From: Microbacterium paraoxydans
GTDB lineage: Bacteria > Actinomycetota > Actinomycetes > Actinomycetales > Microbacteriaceae
DNA length: 64,000 bases
Assembly (NCBI RefSeq): GCF_020524545.1
Contig: NZ_JAIVLG010000002.1
Location: 671,591-735,590, forward strand
Direction of reading: 5' to 3'
Shown: positions 1 through 6,815 of the stretch, piece by piece
How the letters are laid out: each line of letters starts with the position of its first letter
Numbering within the stretch: position 1 is the first letter of the stretch
The notes under the pieces: model-generated
Told to the model about the DNA's origin: nothing
What the model saw: the letters and a program-made list of their open reading frames with translations, nothing else
Database searches by the model: none
Made by a program: the position numbers and the translations under genes

Positions 1-2
1 CG

Positions 3-1604
3 AAGACGTCGTGGCTGCCGATGGTGAGCCTGTTCCTCGCGCAGGTGCTGATGTCGTTCAACGTCGCGGCGCTCCCCATCTCGCTCGGCGGTATGGTGAG
101 CGAGTTCGGGGTGCCGCCAACGGTGGCCAGTACGACGATCGTGATGTACGGTCTCGCGGTCGCCGCGCTCGTGATGACCGGTGCCAAACTCGGTCAGCGT
201 GTGGGGTGGGTGCTGATCTTCCGCGTCGTGATCGCCCTGTTCGCCGGTTCCGCCGTGATGATGCTGTTCGCCCCGACGGTGTGGTGGGCGATCGCAGGGC
301 AGGCGGTGGCCGGAGCGGCGGCCGCCATCATCGTCCCCTCGATCGTCGCCCTGATCGCCGAGAACTACCGCGGTTCCCAGCAGGCCACGGCGATCGGCGC
401 GATCGGCTCGGCACGCGCGATCTCGGGCGTCAGCGCGTTCCTGATCGGCGGCACGCTCGGCACTCTGGTGGGCTGGCGGCCGATGTTCATCATCGTCCTG
501 GGCATCGCCGTGGTGGTCTTCGCATTGAGCTTCACGCTGCGCGGCGATCGCGGCGACGCGTCCATCCGCATCGACCTGGTCGCCTCGCTCCTCATCGGTG
601 CGGCGATCGTGCTGCTCACGCTCGGCTTCAACAACCTGAACGGCTGGGGAGCCCTCGCGGCGACCGAGGCTGCGCCGTTCAGCATCCTGGGGCTGTCGCC
701 GGCTCCGGTCTTCATCATCCTCGGCATCGTGCTCGGGCAGGCGTTCTTCCTCTGGACCAGGAAGCGGATGGCCGACGGCAAGGTTCCCCTGATCGATCTC
801 AGCGTCCTCGGGTCGGGGCGGGAGCGGGCGGCCGTGTACGCGATGTTCATCGTGGTCGCGCTCGAGGCGTGCGTGAACTTCACGATCCCGCTGTACATCC
901 AGATCGTCCAGGGGCGGACGCCGTTCGACACCTCGATGGCGATGATGCCGTTCAACCTCACGGTCTTCATCACCGCCACGCTCGTGGTGCGGTTCTACAA
1001 GCGCTACCCACCGCGGACGATCGGCGTTTTCGGGTTCATCCTCACGACGGCCGCGCTCGTGTGGCTCTCCGTGGTCGTGAACAACAACTGGGAGACGCTG
1101 CCGACGATCCTGGGACTCGTCGTCTTCGGCGTCGGCCAGGGCGCGCTGGTGACCCTGGTGTTCAACGTGCTCGTGACTGCGGCGCCCGCCGAGCTGGCCG
1201 GAGACGTCGGATCCCTCCGAGGCACGACGCAGAACCTCGCCTCCGCCGTCGGAACAGCTCTCGCCGGCGCGCTGCTGGTAACCCTGCTCTCCGTCAGCGT
1301 CGGGCGAGCGGTGATCGAGCATCCCGAGATCCCGCCGTCGCTGGTGGCGCAGGTCGACATGGACAACGTGAACTTCATCAGCAACGACGACCTGCGTGCG
1401 GCGCTAGAGGCCACGGATGCCACGCCGGACCAGGTCGATGCCGCTGTGGCTGTGAATGAGGACTCGCGCCTCGGGACGCTCAAACTCGGTCTGCTCATCC
1501 TCGCCGGGGTCAGTGCTCTCGCGATCCTGCCCGCGTCGCGTCTGCCGCAGTACCGGCCGCACGAGATCCCCGATCCCTCCCCGGCCGGCGGGGCGGACGA
1601 CTGA
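3..1604 (+). CDS. MFS transporter, DHA2-like multidrug efflux carrier (5' partial)
   Basis: Integral membrane carrier of the major facilitator superfamily, probably a proton-driven exporter of drugs or other small molecules. The frame is open from the window edge (Lys-Thr-Ser-Trp-Leu-Pro precede the first visible ATG at 21), so the true start lies upstream. About 530 residues are visible with regularly spaced hydrophobic helices; the length and helix density fit the 14-helix DHA2 class rather than 12-helix carriers. A non-helical stretch around residues 420-475 (the region with NVNFISNDDL) lies before the last membrane segment, where DHA2 carriers have an extracytoplasmic loop. The gene ends three bases before the convergent XRE-cupin regulator, so the two share no obvious terminator. 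Substrate cannot be told from sequence. Confidence 0.85.
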   Translation, partial: KTSWLPMVSLFLAQVLMSFNVAALPISLGGMVSEFGVPPTVASTTIVMYGLAVAALVMTGAKLGQRVGWVLIFRVVIALFAGSAVMMLFAPTVWWAIAGQAVAGAAAAIIVPSIVALIAENYRGSQQATAIGAIGSARAISGVSAFLIGGTLGTLVGWRPMFIIVLGIAVVVFALSFTLRGDRGDASIRIDLVASLLIGAAIVLLTLGFNNLNGWGALAATEAAPFSILGLSPAPVFIILGIVLGQAFFLWTRKRMADGKVPLIDLSVLGSGRERAAVYAMFIVVALEACVNFTIPLYIQIVQGRTPFDTSMAMMPFNLTVFITATLVVRFYKRYPPRTIGVFGFILTTAALVWLSVVVNNNWETLPTILGLVVFGVGQGALVTLVFNVLVTAAPAELAGDVGSLRGTTQNLASAVGTALAGALLVTLLSVSVGRAVIEHPEIPPSLVAQVDMDNVNFISNDDLRAALEATDATPDQVDAAVAVNEDSRLGTLKLGLLILAGVSALAILPASRLPQYRPHEIPDPSPAGGADD

Positions 1605-1607
1605 GGA

Positions 1608-2156
1608 TCAGCGCAGCTCCGAGATGAGGACGGCGCTGGTGCGCGGCGTCGTCGCCTCGAAGATGTGCGGCGCATCGCCGGCGTAGGTGAGGTAGTCGCC
1701 GGGGTGGAGGACCACGGGTTCGTCCGCGGGTCCGACCCGCGCCTCTCCCGCGACCAGGATCACGTGCTCGATCGTGCCGGGGTGGTGGGGGTCCGACAGG
1801 CGAGGGTCCCCCGGATCCGCCTGGATCAGGTAGACGTCCCTGCGCGCACCCGGAGGGCTGGCCGATAGCAGAGTCGCGCTGTAGGCCGCGGCCGAGGACG
1901 GCACCCCCGCGAGGTCGTCAGCACGGATCAGGGTCGGGGCGTTCGCCTGCTGGTCGACGAGCACAGCGAACGGCACGCCGAGTGCGACGCCGAGTGCCCA
2001 CAGCGTCTCGACGCTGGGGTTGCCCGAACCGCTTTCGAGCTGGGAGACCGTCGCCTTGGACACTCCGGCTCTTCGGGCGAGCTCGGAGACCGACAGGCTC
2101 GCGGACTCCCGTTCGCGGCGCAGGGTGCGGGCGATGCGTGTGCGGAGATCCTCCAT
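1608..2156 (-). CDS. XRE-family transcriptional regulator with C-terminal cupin domain
   Basis: DNA-binding regulator of 182 residues. Residues 20-55 form a Cro/CI helix-turn-helix (SVSELARRAGVSKATVSQLE). Residues about 100-180 form a cupin barrel, with an HHPGTIEHV stretch and a PGDYLTYAGDAPH stretch, likely a ligand-sensing pocket. It is divergent from azlC with 104 bases between starts. That gap holds an 8-bp inverted repeat overlapping the azlC -35 region, so it probably represses itself and azlCD. No ribosome-binding site precedes the ATG; CATGAT lies six bases upstream, which suggests a leaderless mRNA. This HTH-plus-cupin architecture is common for regulators of amino-acid exporters. 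The effector is unknown. Confidence 0.88.
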   Translation of the reverse strand: MEDLRTRIARTLRRERESASLSVSELARRAGVSKATVSQLESGSGNPSVETLWALGVALGVPFAVLVDQQANAPTLIRADDLAGVPSSAAAYSATLLSASPPGARRDVYLIQADPGDPRLSDPHHPGTIEHVILVAGEARVGPADEPVVLHPGDYLTYAGDAPHIFEATTPRTSAVLISELR

Positions 2157-2178
2157 GTGTTCATCATGTCAAACGTTC

Positions 2179-2240
2179 GTTCGCTTGACTATGCGTCTCC
2201 TCGTGTTCAGAATTATGGACATGCGTTCATTGAAGCGAAC
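2179..2240 (+). promoter_or_regulatory. azlCD promoter overlapped by an inverted repeat (candidate operator)
   Basis: GTTCGCTT at 2179-2186 and its exact reverse complement AAGCGAAC at 2233-2240 flank a plausible sigma-70 promoter reading toward azlC: TTGACT at 2185-2190, 17 bases, then CAGAAT at 2208-2213. The left arm overlaps the -35 box, so a dimeric repressor bound to both arms would block or loop the promoter. The divergent XRE-cupin protein is the natural candidate. The promoter is a reading of consensus, not proven. Confidence 0.45.
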
Positions 2241-2260
2241 ACCGCGAGGCGACCGGCGTC

Positions 2261-2980
2261 ATGACCGCGGAGCGTGAGGTCTGGCGCGAGGCGCTCGGCG
2301 TCGTGCTCGCGACCAGCGCATACGGGATCTCCTTCGGCGCCCTGGCCGTGGCATCCGGGCTGGACGTCTGGCAGACCTGCGTCCTGAGTCTGCTGATGTT
2401 CACCGGTGGCTCGCAGTTCGCGTTCGTGGGCGTCTTCACGGCCGGCGGCCTCGCGGCCCTGCCCTCGGCGATCGCGTCGGCGGCTCTTCTCGGAGTGCGC
2501 AACGTGGCCTACGGGATGCGTATGTCGCCGATCGTCGGGGGCGGCCCCGGGCGCAAGGCGGTGGCCGCGCACTTCACGATCGATGAGTCGACCGCGGTCG
2601 CGATCTCGCAGAGCGATCCGCGGCTGCGTCAGATCGGCTTCTGGGTGACCGGGATCGGCATCTTCGCCGGCTGGAACATCACCACCCTCGTCGGAGCGCT
2701 CGTGGGCGACGTGCTGGGGGACCCGAAAGCGTGGGGGCTGGATGCCGCCGCCGCTGCGGCGTTCCTCGCGCTGCTGTGGCCCCGACTTCGGCAGCGGCAG
2801 GCCGTCGCGGTCGGGGTGGCTGCCGCCGTGGTCGCCGCCGCGTTCACACCTTTCCTGATGCCGGGTCTCCCGGTCCTCGTCGCGGCCGTCGTCGCGATAG
2901 CGGTCGGCTGGTTCAACTGGCTCGGGCGACCGGCATCCGTGACGGAAGGGCCGCTGGATGACTCGGAGGCTTTCTCGTGA
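2261..2980 (+). CDS. azlC: AzlC family branched-chain amino acid exporter, large subunit
   Basis: Large membrane subunit of an AzlCD-type exporter. In characterised members (B. subtilis AzlCD, C. glutamicum BrnFE) the two subunits export branched-chain amino acids or methionine. The 239-residue protein has the family's early GVVLATSAYGISFGALA helix and the MFTGGSQFAFVG segment near residue 47, followed by further hydrophobic helices. Its GTGA overlap with azlD shows translational coupling, as expected for a two-subunit carrier. The start is the ATG at 2261; a weak GAGGCG lies upstream. Regulation by the adjacent XRE-cupin protein is inferred from the divergent arrangement and the shared operator-like repeat. 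Substrate is inferred from family only. Confidence 0.88.
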   Translation: MTAEREVWREALGVVLATSAYGISFGALAVASGLDVWQTCVLSLLMFTGGSQFAFVGVFTAGGLAALPSAIASAALLGVRNVAYGMRMSPIVGGGPGRKAVAAHFTIDESTAVAISQSDPRLRQIGFWVTGIGIFAGWNITTLVGALVGDVLGDPKAWGLDAAAAAAFLALLWPRLRQRQAVAVGVAAAVVAAAFTPFLMPGLPVLVAAVVAIAVGWFNWLGRPASVTEGPLDDSEAFS

Positions 2981-3291
2981 CACTCTGGAGTGCGATCCTC
3001 CTCGCCGCCGTGATCTGTCTCGCGTTGAAGGCGGCCGGCTATCTGGTGCCGTCCTCGGTGCTCGAAGCGCCCCGTGTCGCCCGGATCTCCGACCTGCTGA
3101 CCGTGGCTCTCCTCGCGGCGCTCGTCGCCGTGCAGACGCTCGGTGACGGTCAAGCCATCACCGTCGATGCCCGCGTGCCCGCCTTGCTGGTCGCCGGAGG
3201 GCTTCTGTGGCTGCGGCAGTCGTTCCTCGTCGTCGTGGCCGCTGCTGCCGCGGTGGCGGCTCTCTTGCGCGTCTTCGGCCTCGCGGTGTGA
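2977..3291 (+). CDS. azlD: AzlD family exporter, small subunit
   Basis: Small membrane partner of AzlC, 104 residues with about four hydrophobic helices: residues 4-22, a middle pair around 38-75, and a final alanine/valine-rich helix at 80-100. The GTG start lies inside the azlC stop (GTGA), so the two are co-translated in roughly equal amounts. AzlD proteins are normally 95-115 residues, which fits. No catalytic residues are expected. Confidence 0.87.
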   Translation: MTLWSAILLAAVICLALKAAGYLVPSSVLEAPRVARISDLLTVALLAALVAVQTLGDGQAITVDARVPALLVAGGLLWLRQSFLVVVAAAAAVAALLRVFGLAV

Positions 3292-3325
3292 TTCCCGGAG
3301 CTCGTCGGTGCACCGCTCGCGCCGG

Positions 3326-3331
3326 TAAGCT
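3326..3331 (+). promoter_or_regulatory. -10 box TAAGCT of leaderless small membrane gene
   Basis: TAAGCT, then six bases, then the GTG at 3338. There is no Shine-Dalgarno sequence. The gap is the same as at many other starts in this window. Confidence 0.45.
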
Positions 3332-3337
3332 CGACGG

Positions 3338-3748
3338 GTGCGCGTGAGCTGGGTGTCGAGAACGTTGTCCTGGGTGGCTGCGGCCCTGGTGGGCGGCGTC
3401 TACGGCGTTGCGGGCACCATCGCCCACAGTGTGATGTGGGGTCCGATCCCGATCGGGCTCATCGTCGCCGCCATAGCGTGCGCCGCGATCCTGGTCGCCG
3501 TGCGTGCGCTCACTCACGATAGGGGAGCAGCCGTCGCCGCCGGCCTGGGGATGATCGGGATGCTGGTGCTGATCTCCGGTGTGGGCCCCGGCGGATCCGT
3601 GGTCGTGCCGGATTCGCTCAGTGGCCAGATCTGGACGTACGTGGTCGCGGGGATCGTGCTTCTGGTCATCGCCTGGCCGTCCTTCTCGCGGGTCCCTGTG
3701 CGCACCGAGGCGCCCGCCGCGCAGGAATCCGAGTCGCGTGAGTCGTAG
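3338..3748 (+). CDS. Small four-helix membrane protein (DUF6113-like)
   Basis: A 136-residue integral membrane protein of unknown function. Hydrophobic helices lie at about residues 8-28, 36-57, 65-85 and 98-118, followed by a charged glutamate/serine-rich cytoplasmic tail. I believe small proteins labelled DUF6113 sit just upstream of the ferredoxin and dapC genes in Microbacteriaceae, which is the position here, but I assign that name only tentatively. The GTG start is supported by a TAAGCT box six bases upstream. Nothing in the sequence suggests an enzyme. Confidence 0.7.
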   Translation: MRVSWVSRTLSWVAAALVGGVYGVAGTIAHSVMWGPIPIGLIVAAIACAAILVAVRALTHDRGAAVAAGLGMIGMLVLISGVGPGGSVVVPDSLSGQIWTYVVAGIVLLVIAWPSFSRVPVRTEAPAAQESESRES

Positions 3749-3751
3749 ACT
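3746..3751 (+). promoter_or_regulatory. -10 box TAGACT of leaderless fdxA
   Basis: TAGACT overlaps the stop codon of the preceding membrane gene and lies six bases before the fdxA GTG, so fdxA probably has its own leaderless transcript although it is nearly contiguous with the upstream gene. Confidence 0.5.
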
Positions 3752-3757
3752 GGAGCG

Positions 3758-4078
3758 GTGACGTATGTGATCGCCCTCCCGTGCGTCGATGTCAAGGACC
3801 GAGCCTGCATCGACGAGTGCCCCGTTGACTGCATCTACGAGGGCGAACGCTCGCTGTACATCCACCCGGACGAGTGCGTGGACTGTGGTGCGTGTGAACC
3901 GGTGTGCCCCGTGGAAGCCATCTACTACGAGGACGACCTGCCCGATGAGTGGCAGGACTACTACAAGGCCAATGTCGAGTTCTTCGACGAGATCGGCTCT
4001 CCCGGAGGCGCGGCGAAGGTCGGCGTCTACGCGTTCGACCACCCGATCGTCGCCGCGCTCCCGCCGCAGGGCGAGTAG
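3758..4078 (+). CDS. fdxA: Seven-iron ferredoxin (3Fe-4S/4Fe-4S)
   Basis: Cytoplasmic low-potential electron carrier of 106 residues. Cysteines at 9, 17, 21, 25, 40, 43, 46 and 50 match the seven-iron pattern. By analogy with Azotobacter FdI, Cys9, Cys17 and Cys50 would hold the 3Fe-4S cluster and Cys21, Cys40, Cys43 and Cys46 the 4Fe-4S cluster, with Cys25 free. The acidic middle segment ([12 protein letters not shown]) and length agree with actinobacterial FdxA/FdxC. It lies 9 bases upstream of dapC; this ferredoxin-dapC pairing is widespread in Actinobacteria, although the aminotransferase does not need a ferredoxin. Confidence 0.95.
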   Translation: MTYVIALPCVDVKDRACIDECPVDCIYEGERSLYIHPDECVDCGACEPVCPVEAIYYEDDLPDEWQDYYKANVEFFDEIGSPGGAAKVGVYAFDHPIVAALPPQGE

Positions 4079-4087
4079 GCGCGCGCT

Positions 4088-5200
4088 GTGAGCGTCCGCG
4101 ACCTCGCCGACTACCCCTGGGACGCCGTCGTCCCGTTCCGCGAGCGTGCAGCCCGGCACCCGGACGGGATCGTGGATCTCTCCATCGGCTCGCCGGTGGA
4201 CCCGACCCCCGACATCATCCGGCGCGCTCTGGCCGATGCGACCGATGCCCATGCCTATCCGCAGACGGTCGGCACGCCGACCCTGCGCGAGGCGATCGTG
4301 GAATGGTACGCGCGGCGACGCGGCGTGCCCGACCTCCGGGTCGACAACGTGCTGCCCACGATCGGCTCCAAGGAGTTCGTCGCGTTGCTGCCCACCCTGC
4401 TCGGATTGGGGGAGGGCGACATCGTGGTGCACCCCCGTGTCGCCTATCCGACCTACGAGGTCGGCGCCCGTGTCGTCGGCGCCACACCGCACCCCGCCGA
4501 TGATCCTGCGGACTGGCCGGAGGGCACCAAGCTCGTCTGGATAAACACGCCCGGCAACCCGGACGGGCGCACGTGGACCGTCGACGAGCTCGCCGCCGCC
4601 GTGGCACGCGCCCGCGAGCTCGGCGCCGTGCTCGCGAGTGACGAGTGCTACGCCGAACTCGGCTGGGACGGCGAATGGGCCACCTCGCCGATTCCGTCGA
4701 TCCTCGACCCGAGGGTGACGGGTGGCAGTCGCTCGAACCTGCTCAGCGTGTACTCGCTCAGCAAGCAGTCCAACCTCGCCGGCTACCGTGCCGCGTTCGT
4801 CGCCGGCTGTGCCCGCGTGGTCGGCGACCTCCTGACGGCGCGCAAGCATCTCGGTCTGATGCCGCCCGCTCCGGTGCAGCACGCCATGGCGGTGGCGCTC
4901 GGCGACGACGCGCATGTCGCGGCGCAGAAGGAGCTCTATCGCACCCGGCGCGATGCGCTGCGTCCCGCCCTGGTGGCCGCGGGGTTCCGCATCGATGGTT
5001 CGGAGGCCGGACTGTACCTGTGGGCGACCGAGGAACGGGATGCATGGGAGTCACTGGAACGGCTCGCTGATCTGGGTATCCTCGCGGGGCCGGGGCCGTT
5101 CTACGGTGCCGACGCCGCGCAGCACGTTCGCCTCGCGCTCACCGCACCGACCGAGCGCATCCTCGAGGCTGCACGACGCCTCACTGTCGAAGCTCTGTAG
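4088..5200 (+). CDS. dapC: N-succinyldiaminopimelate aminotransferase
   Basis: PLP-dependent class I/II aminotransferase of the succinylase branch of lysine and meso-diaminopimelate synthesis. It converts N-succinyl-2-amino-6-oxopimelate plus glutamate to N-succinyl-LL-diaminopimelate. The 370-residue protein shows the PLP fold: SIGSPVDPTP near residue 33, NTPGNPDG at 153-160, DECYAEL around 185 and the Schiff-base lysine in SLSKQSN at Lys226. The short length is typical of actinobacterial DapC. The GTG start follows fdxA by 9 bases. The rest of the branch, dapD and dapE, lies only 3-5 kb away, which strengthens the functional call over a generic aminotransferase. Confidence 0.92.
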   Translation: MSVRDLADYPWDAVVPFRERAARHPDGIVDLSIGSPVDPTPDIIRRALADATDAHAYPQTVGTPTLREAIVEWYARRRGVPDLRVDNVLPTIGSKEFVALLPTLLGLGEGDIVVHPRVAYPTYEVGARVVGATPHPADDPADWPEGTKLVWINTPGNPDGRTWTVDELAAAVARARELGAVLASDECYAELGWDGEWATSPIPSILDPRVTGGSRSNLLSVYSLSKQSNLAGYRAAFVAGCARVVGDLLTARKHLGLMPPAPVQHAMAVALGDDAHVAAQKELYRTRRDALRPALVAAGFRIDGSEAGLYLWATEERDAWESLERLADLGILAGPGPFYGADAAQHVRLALTAPTERILEAARRLTVEAL

Positions 5201-5240
5201 GTTATCCCCTTGAAGTAGCCGTCTGTTTGGCGGATGTCAC

Positions 5241-5260
5241 AGTAGGCCAGAGTGCCTACT
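5241..5260 (+). promoter_or_regulatory. Perfect inverted repeat upstream of citrate synthase (candidate operator)
   Basis: AGTAGGC, six bases, GCCTACT: an exact 7-bp dyad with a 20-bp footprint, as expected for a dimeric regulator. It abuts a possible -10 box (TAGGCT, 5260-5265), so binding would interfere with a gltA promoter. It could instead be a weak dapC terminator, but no T-run follows. A second short hairpin (GGCGCT-tc-AGCGCC, 5295-5308) lies in the leader. Confidence 0.4.
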
Positions 5261-5391
5261 AGGCTGTAAAAGCGATTCGGTCGTGACCCGACCTGGCGCT
5301 TCAGCGCCGTGAGATCGCCAGTTCCGACTTGATCAAGATCATGTCCGACACCACCGCGACGAGCGGGGACGGACACCAGGAGGAGGTCCGC

Positions 5392-6681
5392 GTGAGTGCA
5401 GCGGCAGACCAGACGGCGAAGCTGACGATCGGTGAGACGACCGCCGAATTCCCGGTACTGCGCGGCACGGCGGGGCACGACAGCATCGACTTCTCGACGC
5501 TGACCCGTCAGACCGGCTACACCGGCCTCGACTACGGCTTCGTGAACACCGCGTCGACGAAGTCCGAGATCACCTTCATCGACGGCGACAAGGGCATCCT
5601 CCGCTATCGCGGGTACCCGATCGAACAGTTGGCGGGATCGACCAGCTACCTCGAGGTCGCGTGGCTCTTGATCTACGGCGAGCTGCCCTCGGCGTCCGAG
5701 CTCGCGGAGTTCGACGAGAAGATCCGTCGCCACACTCTGCTGCACGAAGACCTCAAGCGCTTCTTCTCCGCACTTCCGCATACGGCGCACCCGATGTCGG
5801 TGCTGTCTTCGGCGGTCGCGGCGCTCTCGACCTATTACGAAGGTCAGACCGACCCGCACAACCCCGAGCATGTCGAGCTGAACATGGTCCGCATGCTCGC
5901 CAAGCTTCCGGTGATCGCGGCGTATGCGCACAAGAAGAGCGTCGGCCAGGCCTTCCTGTACCCCGACAACTCGCTGAGCTTCGTGGACAACTTCCTGAAG
6001 CTGAACTTCGGCGTGCACAGCGAGGAGTACGAGGTCAACCCGGTGATGTCGAAGGCTCTCGAGCTCCTCCTCATCCTGCACGAAGACCACGAGCAGAACG
6101 CCTCGACCTCGACCGTCCGCCTCGTGGGGTCGACCGGAGCGAACCAGTTCGCGTCGATCTCCGCCGGCATCCAAGCTCTCTCCGGCCCCCTCCACGGCGG
6201 TGCGAACGAGGCCGTGCTGACCATGCTCGGGCAGATCCGTGACTCCGGTCAGAGCGTGTCGCGCTTCGTCGAGCGGGTGAAGAACAAGGAAGAGGGCGTG
6301 AAGCTGATGGGCTTCGGGCACCGGGTCTACAAGAACTACGATCCGCGCGCCAAGCTCGTCAAGGACGCCGCCGATGAGGTGCTGTCGTCGCTGGGCGTCA
6401 CCGACCCCCTTCTCGACCTGGCCAAGGAACTCGAGGAGCTCGCGCTCGCTGACGACTACTTCCGCGAGCGTCGGCTGTACCCGAACGTCGACTTCTACAC
6501 GGGCGTGATCTACAAGGCGATGGGCTTCCCGACGCGGATGTTCACGGTGCTCTTCGCGATCGGACGTCTGCCCGGCTGGCTCGCGCAGTGGCGCGAGCTG
6601 CAGCTCGACCCGCAGACCAAGATCGGCCGCCCGCAGCAGCTGTACACGGGATCGTCGGAGCGCTCTTTCCCGACCCGCTGA
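5392..6681 (+). CDS. gltA: Citrate synthase
   Basis: Condenses oxaloacetate and acetyl-CoA to citrate, the entry step of the TCA cycle. I chose the GTG at 5392 because AGGAGGT lies five bases upstream and the resulting 429 residues match the usual 427-437. In-frame upstream starts (TTG at 5329, ATG at 5341) would add 17-21 residues. Catalytic residues are in place: His267 in LHGGANEAV, His310 in GFGHRVYKNYDPR and Asp367 in DFYTGVIY, close to E. coli His264, His305 and Asp362. The first 60 residues contain the beta-strand domain of the hexameric gram-negative/actinobacterial type. It is a single gene, closed by a large palindrome. Confidence 0.95.
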   Translation: MSAAADQTAKLTIGETTAEFPVLRGTAGHDSIDFSTLTRQTGYTGLDYGFVNTASTKSEITFIDGDKGILRYRGYPIEQLAGSTSYLEVAWLLIYGELPSASELAEFDEKIRRHTLLHEDLKRFFSALPHTAHPMSVLSSAVAALSTYYEGQTDPHNPEHVELNMVRMLAKLPVIAAYAHKKSVGQAFLYPDNSLSFVDNFLKLNFGVHSEEYEVNPVMSKALELLLILHEDHEQNASTSTVRLVGSTGANQFASISAGIQALSGPLHGGANEAVLTMLGQIRDSGQSVSRFVERVKNKEEGVKLMGFGHRVYKNYDPRAKLVKDAADEVLSSLGVTDPLLDLAKELEELALADDYFRERRLYPNVDFYTGVIYKAMGFPTRMFTVLFAIGRLPGWLAQWRELQLDPQTKIGRPQQLYTGSSERSFPTR

Positions 6682-6708
6682 GCCATCGGCCGCGCCCGGC
6701 CGTAAGCA

Positions 6709-6790
6709 GTCGAGGCCCCCTCTGCCCACCGACGCCCCCTCGCAATGACGACTGTCAGTGGGGGCGTCGACGTGCTGAGGGGGCCTCGAC
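6709..6790. terminator. Nested triple-level palindrome between convergent genes (likely bidirectional terminator)
   Basis: Outer arms of 14 bp (GTCGAGGCCCCCTC, 6709-6722; complement at 6777-6790) enclose a 10-bp pair (CGACGCCCCC, 6730-6739; complement at 6760-6769), which encloses TGAC-gact-GTCA (6746-6757). All arms pair perfectly. It lies between gltA (rightward) and the DEAD helicase (leftward), where a shared terminator is expected, but its three-tier design is more elaborate than needed. Confidence 0.7.
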
Positions 6791-6815
6791 GTGAAAGGGG
6801 GCGGAGCGGGACGCG

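Noticed and set aside
11..1459. 482-residue arginine-rich open frame overlapping the MFS gene
   Set aside because: Alternative-frame reading of the transporter; composition (Arg/Asp/Gly/His) is that of a high-GC shadow and there is no promoter or start signal.
3158..4915. 585-residue minus-strand open frame opposite fdxA and dapC
   Set aside because: Antisense of two well-recognised genes with normal codon bias; no domain and no ribosome-binding site.
5101..6729. 542-residue minus-strand frame opposite citrate synthase
   Set aside because: Shadow of gltA; it would also run across the terminator palindrome.
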